In this document: positions 10,173 through 19,202 of the stretch, one piece after another
Numbering within the stretch: position 1 is the first letter of the stretch
Layout: every line of letters starts with the position of its first letter
Notes under the pieces: generated by a model
What the model saw: the letters and a program-made list of their open reading frames with translations, nothing else
Told to the model about the DNA's origin: nothing
Databases searched by the model: none
Program-made: the position numbers and the translations under genes
From: Pelargonium cotyledonis
Taxonomy: Eukaryota; Streptophyta; Magnoliopsida; Geraniales; Geraniaceae
Length of the DNA stretch: 21,412 nucleotides
Assembly (NCBI GenBank): GCA_036897625.1
Contig: JAYMTA010001166.1
Span: 1 to 21,412 of the forward strand
Direction: 5' to 3'

Positions 10173-10551
10173 CCTCAACACATGTTGGATGGTCTACATG
10201 ATTTCTGTAGGTCTTGGGGGAGCTACAAAGTCAGTTATTCAAATAGCATCACATTTATTGCCAAAAAAACATTCATTTTTGTTCACTAACATTGATGTTT
10301 TCTGATAAATAGTACTAGGGTTTCCAATGAACTCGGAGCTGGGCACGCACAAGGTGCGCGCCTAGCTCTAGGCGTCATGATTGTAATGGCAATATCAGTG
10401 TGTGCGATAGTGGGAATCACGATAGTTTTAGTGCGGTACATGTGGGGAAAGCTTTACAGCGACGAGGAGGAAGTTCTAACATATGTCGCAAAAATGATGC
10501 CATTGCTAGCCTTATCGGACTTCCTCGATGGATTCCAGTGTGTACTCTCAG

Positions 10552-10852
10552 GTACTAACGTTTTAAAGCATAGTTGTTTCGCTCTTTTGAACTGCCAAAT
10601 TTAGAGTTTGACAATCTGAATCTGAAACCTACACTTACCTGTTAAAGCAAAATAAAGTAGACCTCAATGGTTTTTGGGTTAGGTCGGGATTGTGATCTCA
10701 AAATTATATATCGAGTTAGGAATATCCACGCTCAACTGCACCCTAGTCCGACCCAAGTTTGAATTAGGCCTTTTTTGTTAGTCAAAAATTCAATTTGTCA
10801 ACTCTAGTTAAATGTAAATGTCATTATTTTCCTAATAATGTTGAGGTTTTAG
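10552..10852 (+). other. Intron 5 of the plus-strand MATE gene
   Basis: 301 bases. About 10610-10775 contains GGGTT/AACCC text ('ttgggttaggtcggga', 'ccgacccaa') like that in introns 1 and 3 of this gene. No coding sequence. Confidence 0.6.
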
Positions 10853-11320
10853 GGGCTGCAAGAGGGTGTGGATGGCAAAATCTATGTGCACTTATCAATC
10901 TTGGAGCTTACTATGTTGTGGGACTTCCTTGTGCTGTGGCCTTAGCTTTTTTCTTCCATATTGGAGGAATGGTCGGGTCTTTTTCCTCGTTATTCTTATA
11001 TATTTTTTCTCCAAGTCTTATGCACTGAGCTGTTCTTTTTCTCTATCCTCTCTGCTTGTAGGGGCTGTGGATGGGCATCATTTGTGCACTTTGTGTGCAA
11101 ATTGTGGCACTTGTTGCTATAAATGCATATACTAATTGGGATCAAGAGGTGTGAAGGTTTTTGACACATTGTGAAAGAGCATTTAGCTTCAATATCTAAC
11201 TAATAAATTTAAAATTTTGGATCAATTTCTGAGATATTGAATTGTCTCAATTTGCAGGCAAGGATGGCTGCAGTTAGAGTTGAAAAAAGTTGCATGGTTT
11301 TTGAAGCAACCAATCATTGA

Positions 11321-11847
11321 AAACGACAATTCAGTGTACAAGACTCACGTGCAGATTTGAACATGTTTGGATAGGAACCGGGCCAGAAAATGGACCAAAC
11401 TGAACCGATTCAATTCCACCCAGTCTTCAGTCCAGTCCCATCCAACTGAATTTATTCTTTTTTAAATAAAAAATATATTTTTTTAAAATACATTCTATTG
11501 ATAATTGTAATTTTTAAATAACTTTTAGTACAATATACATCTTAAAAAGTCTTTTTTCCAATGGAACAGAAATTGATCCATTCAGTTCAGAATATTCAAA
11601 ATCAGTCCAGTTTTCGGTCCATGTTTCATGAGAAATTCGGTATCAATCTGGTATTAATTAAAATGAAATCAATAAAACTGTGCAGGACTAATAGGTTGAA
11701 GCAAATCTAGAAGAAGAGTTCACTAAACTTTATAACAACAATAGCTACTACAATTGGAAGAGTTTGAATTATGGCAACATGATTTCACCAAAACTGATCA
11801 CAAACCAACCACCAAAAAAACCAAGGTAAGAGTGTAGGCATTTAAAC
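11321..11847. other. Convergent spacer between the MATE gene and ASF1
   Basis: Tail-to-tail spacer of 527 bases carrying both 3' ends. It contains 'accgggccagaaaatggacc..tgaaccgattc' and, 200 bases on, 'cagtccagttttcggtcc', which look like scraps of a dispersed repeat. An AATAAA near 11668 could serve the plus-strand gene. No genes seen. Confidence 0.55.
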
Positions 11848-14800
11848 TTACAAGTGCTCTTGCGAATTCTGTGGATGATCCAGTGGAGGCGATTTGCTAT
11901 TCTCATTGGGTTCTGCGCTTTGAACAGGTGAAGGCGGGGCTTGTAATGTTGGTTCTCCATTCTCGTTGTTCTCGGGATTGTTTTCTCCATTCTCTGGCTC
12001 GTTCTCGCCATTCTCAGGGTGAAAGTTGATCGGGAATTTTGTTACTCTAGGTTTGTCGGCTAAGATATTTCTTTGTACCTTGTCGATCAAAACCTTGGAA
12101 GGAGGTTCTTCACGCAACTGTTCGTCAGCGTAATCGTTGTTCACGTAGTATCCAACTCGAACAAATTCCTGCCCGAGGTACGAGCATGTCAGAAGAAGTA
12201 CCGTAACACCAATTATATCCTCTTCTCGAATCTTGGATGGGTCCGGAGGGTCTGCCTGATGGGAGTCCAAAAAATAATTCAGATTCACTTTGTTACGTAA
12301 TTAAACTAGAAAACACAATTAAGGACTCCAAATATTCATTGACTATTACCTGGAAGATGAAGCGATAGTTGCCAACATTAACAGGACCGACAAGCACACT
12401 CTCGAGTAGTTGGTCATAAGTTTCATCCTCGGCAGATCCGACGTAGATAAGCTTCCATTCCAGGTCTGCAATAAAAAATTCAAAGAATATAAACTTGATT
12501 AGGAAAGTAACAGTTAATCAAAATTTAAATCTTCTGGTTAACATTTTGTTGCACTACATCCATGAATATTTCACAAAGTTACAGAATTGAGTCAAATGAA
12601 TATTGTATAAGCTTAAAACCCAAGTCAGCCATAAGATTCTACCTAAATGTCTGCTTCCAGTTTCAGCGGAAAAAAAATCTTTTGAAGGACCATGATAGAA
12701 TGCAATAGTAGTATTTTACTTTCATAAACTGACACTACATGTACAAAATAACTAAATAAATAAATGTTGTGAAATCAAGAGATGCTAGGTAATCTTTAAA
12801 TTACACAAGTTTACCAGTAACCAGAAAGGCCGTGACATATTTGCTTAAGACCATTATACGATCAGATCCACCAAGCTACGGTATTGATTTTAATATCACC
12901 TTGAGACCGAGCAATCCTCAGTCCTCACCCAGATACAAAATCATGGCAGTTAATAGTTAACTTAACTAAACAGCACACTTCATATCAGAACAGGACGATG
13001 ATTTATTAAGAAATCTCAGTCCATAACGCAGGGTTATAACTCATAAATACACAAATGCAATGAACAAATTTACATATCACTTTGGATAGCATTCAGATTG
13101 AAAGTTTAAATGGGAAAGAGAATATAAGATGGGATTGGGATTAAAACTCTCACTCCAGAGTCATTTTCATGACCAAAAATTCATATTTCAAACATGAAGA
13201 ATGTGAATCTCATTTTCAATACTCAATCGTAAACAAAAATTATAATCTACCACAACCTTAGAGGATTTGAGCTAATGGGACTTGTGCTGAGTTATCTTTC
13301 CAATGTTAGAACAAATGCACAGAGCAAATTAGCCAATGGGGTTGAGAGTCAAGACTAAAATTCATCACATAGATATTCAAAATCGAATCTTATTAGCTTA
13401 TATAGGGCAATCTCATAGGCCACACAGTGACAAAACGACAAGGGCGATTGAATGAAAGACCTAGTACCTAATTAAATGGACATATAATCAATTAATGAAC
13501 AAACTGCCCTGCACTATTCAGACATACACAAGCCTTCCTGATTCTGGGAACAAAAGGCAAGCAACAATAAAACACATCCTATAATTCTCCATTTCACCTC
13601 AAATTTGAGGAGTACACGCAGTTGTGCCAATCTAGTTTCACAAATTTAAGAACAAACAAGCCAAAGCAAATGAAACCATAGAAAAATTCAGGCTCAATCA
13701 AATCATGACATCCAAAATAAAAATCACAGCCCAAATTTACAATTTTGAAGAACTAGGACTATATCACATCATCTAACTAACAAAACTGATGAAAATTTTC
13801 AAGTTTCAATAGATCAAGAAAATCTTCCATTCTAAAATCTGACGGTACAAACTACTGTGTCAATTTAGTTTCACAAGTTTTAATAACTAACAGTCATGAA
13901 AATGAAACAAAAAATATTCAAACCCCAACAAACATCATGACAGCAACAGCAAAATCAAGACCAATTTCAAAATTTTGAACGAGAACCAAATAGCATCATT
14001 TTAACAACATAACCCATGAAAATTTTCAAGATCAGGAGAATCCTCCATTTAGCCTCAAATTTGACAAGCGCAAACAGCTGTGCCAATCTAGTTCCACAAG
14101 TTATAAGAACTACCAAAAAAGAAAAAAAAAAAAAAAAAAAACTAATACAATACCCAAAACGAAATCACGTCCCAAATTTACAGTTTTGAAAAAACTGGAA
14201 AAATTTAGAGTTTCAACAGATCATGAAAATCCTCCATTTCACCTCAAATTCAACCAATACAAAAAATTGTATGCCTAGAAGATTAATCATAAAAAATAAA
14301 AACTAATATATCAAATAATTCATGACCGGAACAAACAAAATTATAGAGCAGGATTACAATTTTGAACAGCAGAAACTAATTCAATAGATCAAGAAAACCT
14401 CCATTTCACCTCAAATTAAAATAGTACAAACAGCTGTGCTGTCTAGTTTCACAAGTTTAAGAACTAACATGCCAAGAAAATGAAGCGAAAATAATAAATA
14501 AATAAATAAAATCAATCCCCAAACAAATCATGACATTCAAAATAAAACCACATCCCATATCTACATCTGGGAATAAATCACAACACCCAACCAACAAAAC
14601 CCATGAAAATTTTCAAGTTTCAACAGGTCAATAAAATCCTCAATTTCACCTGATATTCGATGAGCACAAACAACTATGCTAATGTAGTTTCACAAGTTTT
14701 AAGAGCTAACAAGCCAAGAAAAACATAATCAAACCTCAAACAAATCATAGCAGCCCAAATTTACAGTTTTAAACAACTGGGACCGAATAAAAAAAATCCA

Positions 14801-15094
14801 ACCAACAAAACCCCTGAACAATTTCAATCTTCACCAGATCAAAAATGTCATTTCCTAAAACCCTAGCACAACTTCCAAAACCAATCCCCATGGCCAGTCT
14901 CGGTTCGATCTCGCGATTACACAAATCGTGATCAGAGAATACAAAAACAAAAGGCCATGAAATCGAAAAGGGTCGCCGAAATTACCGTCTTTGAGGGGCG
15001 TGAGGCACTCGTAGGAGATTTCGAACTGAAACGGGTTGAGGAACGCGGCGGGATTGTCCAAAACGGCGACGTTTGTGAGGTTGACGGCGCTCAT
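11848..15094 (-). CDS. ASF1: Histone chaperone ASF1
   Basis: Three exons: 15094-14986, 12465-12350 and 12255-11848, giving 633 bases and a 210-residue protein. ASF1 binds the histone H3-H4 dimer in cytosol and nucleus, passes it to CAF-1 and HIRA, and supports nucleosome assembly. The start 'MSAVNLTNV' is the family's conserved N-terminus, and no in-frame ATG lies further upstream. The core (about residues 1-155) is complete. Family numbering fits exactly: Asp54, Val94, Arg108 and Tyr112, known H3-H4 contacts in yeast and human ASF1, are all present, as is an acidic pair at 36-37 where HIRA/CAF-1 B-domains dock. The tail (about 150-210) is an acidic low-complexity stretch with repeated Pro-Glu-Asn-Gly-Glu-Asn units. 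Splice sites are clean. An E2F-type site lies upstream and a short upstream ORF overlaps the start codon. It appears fully functional. Confidence 0.95.
13580..14855. repeat. Degenerate tandem array in ASF1 intron 1, 6-7 units of about 170-240 bases
   Basis: The anchor word 'ccatttcacctcaaatt' or a variant falls at 13589, 13827, 14045, 14234, 14401 and 14641, with a remnant near 14848. Spacings are 238, 218, 189, 167, 240 and 207. Each full unit continues in the same order: 'caaacagctgtgcc', 'tctagtttcacaagttt', 'aagaactaacaagcc', 'cccaaatttacagttttgaa', 'acaaaacccatgaaaatttt', 'caagtttcaacagatca'. Unit length differences come from internal deletions. Confidence 0.85.
14122..14141. repeat. Poly-A run within the intron array
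   Basis: About 20 A following an 'aaaaaag' lead, inside the third unit of the array. Confidence 0.8.
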
Positions 15095-15159
15095 TTTCTG
15101 CAACAAGGGCTCTTCTTTTGACGGATCGAGATTGGTTGCGAATTGGGTTTCGAGATCAT
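15091..15159 (-). CDS. Upstream ORF of ASF1, 22 codons, stop overlapping the main start
   Basis: An ATG at 15159-15157 opens a 22-codon reading frame, different from that of ASF1, ending in TGA at 15093-15091. That stop shares bases with the ASF1 ATG at 15094-15092, giving an ATGA overlap. If transcription starts upstream of 15159, ribosomes meet this frame first, and it could reduce or tune ASF1 translation. The peptide is basic and Cys-containing at its end and has no recognisable family. The reading frame is directly visible; its use depends on the unmapped transcription start. Confidence 0.4.
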   Translation of the reverse strand: MISKPNSQPISIRQKKSPCCRK

Positions 15160-15450
15160 GGAAGAGAGAACCCAAAAATAAGCCCTAATCCACAGTCTCT
15201 CTTGAGACTGTGAGGATGTGGCGGTGGATTTGAATTGAAATCGATGACTGGGAACCGAGAAACGAAGGTGGCGACGGAGATGGTGGATTTGGAGTTTCGG
15301 GATGGTTTTGACCGGAGAGAGGGAAGGAGACTACCGGGTACAGCCGGTGGTGGGTTTGGGTCTGTGGAGGGAAAGAAGATTGTGAATTTTGTGATTTGGC
15401 GGCAGATTTTAACACCCCCAAACAATCCATTTTTCATTTAGGCATATCTT
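15095..15450 (-). promoter_or_regulatory. ASF1 upstream region and 5' leader
   Basis: GC-richer than the surroundings, as is common for plant housekeeping promoters. It contains the upstream ORF and an E2F-type site. Open frames on either strand here have no family and read as shadows of the base composition. No clear TATA box was identified. Confidence 0.5.
15395..15402 (+). promoter_or_regulatory. E2F-type binding site upstream of ASF1
   Basis: TTTGGCGG matches the E2F consensus TTTSSCGS at every position, about 300 bases upstream of the ASF1 start codon. Plant ASF1 genes are reported E2F targets linked to S phase, so a site in this place fits. Binding is inferred. Confidence 0.55.
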
Positions 15451-16221
15451 ATTCAAATTTTTGTTTCAATTTTGTCCCAAATCATGTTATTATTATTTTC
15501 GAATTTGTTCAATTATATCGGTACCGACAAATAAGACTAATGGGGGTACTTTTCTTTCGAAGAATTTGTTCACGTACAGATTAAATGAATTTGACTAAAT
15601 GTACCACTAAAATTATATAAAATTACCGATGATACTAGTTTAGGACATAATCATATAATTGCTACGACGACCTAATTATTATACGATGATAATAATATCA
15701 CCCAATAGGTAATTATTAGCAAGTATTCCTCAAAGTTGCCAATTTGTAAGCTTTCAATTTGTGCTCCATGGAATGCATTGAAACACCTAAGATTTTTAAT
15801 TATTCACCCTATATTATTACTTTTATGCATGATTCTTATATATTTTTTATTTTTATTAATGACTCATTTCATGTCATTTTATGTTATTTTTTATTGAAAA
15901 TGTTTTGCTTCAGTTCTTCAAATATCTATTTTTTTATTTCAAAATTGAATTTAATTGAATTTTTGGATTCACCAGTGCATCATCACAACTGGTCAATCTA
16001 CCTTAAAATCCAATTCCAAAAAACAAATGCACTGTATAATCTCAATCTATCACTTTTCTTGCTGACTTTGCAGCTATTCACAAGTGGATTAAGGAAGGAG
16101 TAGTCATAGATATCCAGTTAAGCTAGTGAAGAGGGCTTGCATAAAAAATGCTCATAAATTAGTTAATTTTGATAAATTTGGTGTATCCAAGCTTTGGCTA
16201 AGCATTATCTTTTGTAATCCT

Positions 16222-16238
16222 TATATATATATATATAT
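16222..16238. repeat. TA dinucleotide microsatellite
   Basis: Short run of TA units in the ASF1-LINE spacer. Confidence 0.85.
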
Positions 16239-16239
16239 T

Positions 16240-16830
16240 TACGAAGTAACCCTGTTACTTTTATTCATGCTCAAACGAAATACAGTCAATGTTAAAACTA
16301 ATATCCGAATCCAGAACCAGACACGGACACAAAGACCTGACCTAAACCAAGCCCTTACATCGCTGATTCTCTCCTCCCTTGAACCTAACAACCTCTCATC
16401 CAAAGTAACTAAAAACAAAAGAGATAACAGAAAACATAACAGCAATAATAAATCTTGTATATGCATATCCCATCCGGCATCCCGAGTCCTTTTGTGAGAC
16501 CCGACAAGGCGTGTACAATCTTCATCATCACGAATCGCTCCCCTCTCCTCTTCACTTCTAAAATTGGCTTGCCCTCTTTAAGTGAGGAGGCACCCTCCTC
16601 TAACAGTGGCCGGCCACCTCCACTGCAGTGCATACTTTCAGGCCTCAATAGTCTAAGCGAGTCTGCTCCTTTTGGCTCGCATGTTCATTCTAGGAATCCA
16701 TCTCGCTCCCATCCCCGACCACCCTAAACCTCTTCCCATCTAACATAGTGGCGTCATTCTTCAACTCATGTTGCCCTACTCGGTTCTCTGTAATAGTCAG
16801 TCCAATATCCATCCTTATAATTAATGGACT
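16240..16830 (-). other. Unassigned fragment, possibly an old transposon or gene 3' end
   Basis: This stretch is GC-richer than its flanks. Minus-strand reading gives short protein-like runs such as 'ELKNDATMLDGKRFRVVGDG' (about 16685-16785) ending in TAG, then a second open run at 16648-16409, then AATAAA at about 16262. The order (open frame, then T-rich trailer, then AATAAA) looks like the 3' end of a degraded gene or of a transposon ORF. I do not recognise the protein. Confidence 0.25.
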
Positions 16831-17854
16831 TTCTATTACTAAAAAAAATATTCCTCAATGATCATCAGCTTCAAGTATTGTTCTTCTTCTTTTTCCTCGA
16901 GAGACCTTACTGGGTTGAGCTCGTCAGATCTGAGCGGAGCTCGCCAAATTCAGGACAAACTCAACTGGTCATGCGCTGCCGTGAACATCGCCACCATCCT
17001 ATCCAAATGTCATGTTTCTTTGTGTGAATACCTAGTGCAAAAACAACGGCATTTGTCTACACATATCAGTTGACTACAAAATTTACATTTCAACTCGAAA
17101 CAACATTGAATGAAGATAAATTGAAAGTATAGAATACGTGATTGTGAAGAAGACGATACAAAGATAGAGATTTTTTTTTATTTCATGCATAAAGAAAAAA
17201 ATTCAAAAAATTCAAGTTTGCATCGAGGCCTTGTAAAATTTTGCCACATCAACGTATCTTCAATGGTCAAGAGTACACGTTGACTTTATTTAATAAACCC
17301 AATGACATAGTCTAACGATATGCATCAAATTGTGTTCAAAATCATAAATTAGCTATCATAGCTAGTAGAATAAAATTTTGGATACCATAATGAATTTTCG
17401 AAATAACTTTGGGTGCCAAATTTGTCTGTTTCAATCCGTTTTAAAATGAGTTAGGTTTGCTTGGTTTGCGAGTTTTAGGATGCGGACGGGTTACGCTTGG
17501 GTTTTACGGATCGAGATGCTTGACTTGTCTGACAATATATACACAATAAGCTCAACCCAAACAATTGATTATATCTTCTTACGTGAGGCAAACTCACAAA
17601 ATATCTTGGTTGAGTTATGGGCGTCAAATATATTTGATTTGATCCGATCCCGTTCAATTTCAACTTGGTTCGATGTAAATTCCAACTTGACACAACCATT
17701 TTTAGTTACAAACATGCATAAGTACTCAAACACGAAACTTCTTTTTCATTTTTGATACCACAAACACGAAACTTCTTCGTTTTTTTATATTTGTTGAGCT
17801 ACATAACATGGAGTAACTCTTTTATTTTATTCTAAGTATCACCACATACCGTCA

Positions 17855-17925
17855 GCAAGGAGCTCGAACTCAAGACCCTAAAGAGAATCTAAAACAAATT
17901 AACTACTTGACCCAATATGCATTGG
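17855..17925 (-). mobile_element. tRNA-derived SINE-like fragment (weak)
   Basis: The minus strand shows GAGTTCGAGCTCC (near box B) preceded by GGGTCAAGTAG (near box A). Each has one or two mismatches to the pol III consensus. The arrangement resembles the fragment at 780-856. Confidence 0.25.
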
Positions 17926-18214
17926 ACAGTAACACAAAACTTCTTAGTTGAAGTAGTAAACTTTTTTGTATTTTAGGCATTATTGGTGTATTATACGCTA
18001 TTAAATCTAAAATTTAAGATTTTTTTAGGTAAAATATTAATATTAATAGTTAGAGAGTGTTTAATAATAAAAAATGGTTTTCCCGCTCCTTTGCGTGCTA
18101 CGTACGTGTGTGCGGCTAGGGTTTCCGTTTCAGTGATTCAATAGCAGTGATCGTTGGCGAGTTTCGCCGATAGGAGTGTTTCTCTGTCGCCGGTAGTGTT
18201 TGGAGGTAGGAGGT

Positions 18215-19200
18215 ATGGTGGTGCTTTGTTGGAACTGTAGAGGGGCCGGTAATGGGCGTAGAATGAGGGTCCTTCGGGTCCTCCTATATGCGAGAAAGCC
18301 GGTGGTGGCATTTTTGAGCAAGATGAAGCTTTACCGGAGAGAGTTGGATGGATTATTGGGACCATGGGGCTTCGACAATTGTTTCGCAGTGGACTGTGAC
18401 GAGTAGAAGGGTGGCCAGAGATGCGGTTTGGCATTGCTATGGAAGAATACGGTAAGCATTCGTTTACTCGGTAGTTCCCGATACTTTATTGATGTGATTG
18501 TTACGATGGATTCGGTAGGGGAGTGGAGATTTACAGGTTATTATGGTGATCCAGATCGGGGTCAAAGGTTGGAGTCATGGGGTATGTTGCGGGATATTGC
18601 TCCTCGGAGTACCTTACCATGGCTATGTGCGGGTGATTTTAATGGTATATTATATGGACATGAGAAGATGGGGGACCCTTATATCTTATGAGATTGATTG
18701 AGGGGTTTCGTGGTGTGATGGAGGATGTCGGATTGATTGACTTAGGGGCGGAATGTGATCAATTCACATGGCGTAGAGGTGATGATAATGACCCACAGGT
18801 AGAGGAACGCCTTGATAGAGCTTTTGGCTCAAGGGATTGGATCCAAACCTTTGGTAACTGGAAGGTTTGGAACTTACCGTATTTGTCTTCAGATCATAGG
18901 ACCATCTTGATAGAGCCGGCACAGGAACCTACAAGTCGCATTCGGAGGTTTCGATACGAACATTCTTGGTTCTCGGACTCGAGGTGTGGGATTGCGGTTA
19001 AGGGATGGTGGACCGGAGAGGGCTTCACATCGATCATGGATCGTATTCAAAATTGTGGTGCCACTATTAAGCATTGGAGGAGTTCCGAAATTGATACGAA
19101 AAGGGAAGTTGAGAGCACTCGTAGGAGGATGGAAGTTGCGGATGGTAGGGGTGGGGAAGCGGGTGTTGAGCGGGCTTGGTATTTTCAGGCACTAAAAAAA
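18215..19200 (+). pseudogene. LINE ORF2 endonuclease domain (APE-type), broken
   Basis: It starts with 'MVVLCWNCRGAGN', the usual opening of plant LINE ORF2, and continues with 'GLALLWKN', 'GEWRFTGYYGDP', 'LPWLCAGDFNGIL', 'QFTWRRG', 'EERLDRAF' and 'YLSSDHRTIL'. In the family this nuclease nicks the target DNA to start reverse transcription. The Asn of 'WNCRG', the Asp and Asn of 'GDFN' and the 'SDH' triad end are kept. The active-site glutamate of the usual 'ETK' motif is lysine here ('FLSKMKLY', codon AAG). A TAG interrupts the frame at 18404. One base is missing in a G run at 18670-18674, after which 'MRLIEGFRGVMEDVGLIDLG' continues in the next frame. Confidence 0.85.
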
Positions 19201-19202
19201 AG

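Larger units (their letters stand above)
8093..11320 (+). pseudogene. MATE efflux transporter (DTX16-like) with a one-base frameshift
   Basis: Eight exons: 8093-8338, 8982-9525, 9633-9719, 10173-10229, 10313-10551, 10853-10971, 11062-11148, 11258-11320, all with GT-AG borders. Recognisable stretches are 'QLWLAGPLIAVSMLQ', 'MFVGHLGELPLSGASMA', 'SALETLCGQANGA', 'NRFLQAQNNVLPLV', '[18 protein letters not shown]', 'TRVSNELGAG', '[14 protein letters not shown]' and 'GLWMGIICAL'. It would be a 12-helix MATE antiporter of about 480 residues. The exons add up to 1442 bases, one short of a multiple of three. Exon 2 is 544 bases, against 545 in the middle MATE gene, and the missing base lies near 8990-8992, where that gene codes Met-Ala before 'SALETLCG'. 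Everything downstream is open, so this looks recent. A GT at 8343-8344 used as donor would restore frame with a slightly changed junction. The tyrosine of the usual 'GQAYGA' motif is asparagine. Family call is firm; pseudogene status is inferred. Confidence 0.8.
12466..14985 (-). other. Intron 1 of ASF1 (2.5 kb)
   Basis: Runs from a GTAATT donor to a 'ttgcag' acceptor. About half is a degenerate tandem array (13580-14855). The proximal part (12470-13570) is AT-rich with no recognisable element or coding sequence. Confidence 0.8.
15451..18084. other. Gene-poor AT-rich spacer between ASF1 and the LINE
   Basis: No gene is recognised. It holds a TA microsatellite (16222-16238), an unassigned GC-richer segment (16240-16830), a GGGTT/AACCC-like patch (about 17450-17760) and a tRNA-related fragment (about 17855-17925). 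Open frames at 15759-16103 and elsewhere show no family features. Confidence 0.55.

Noticed and set aside
12073-12300. Plus-strand open frame across ASF1 exon 3
   Set aside because: Antisense shadow of a well-supported conserved exon.
13580-14855. CRISPR array
   Set aside because: Units are long, diverged and variable, without short constant repeats and unique spacers, and the genome is eukaryotic.
14855-15175. ASF1 with an N-terminal extension of 27 codons
   Set aside because: The upstream in-frame opening codon is TTG, not ATG, and the family starts at 'MSAVNL'.
15156-15441. Several open frames on both strands upstream of ASF1
   Set aside because: Composition-driven frames in a GC-richer promoter; no family features, mutually overlapping.
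15759-16103. 114-codon plus-strand open frame
   Set aside because: Phe/Ile/Tyr-rich translation expected from AT-rich spacer; no motif or neighbour support.
18078-18087. E2F-like word TTTCCCGC near the LINE start
   Set aside because: Next to a dead element with no gene to regulate; likely chance.
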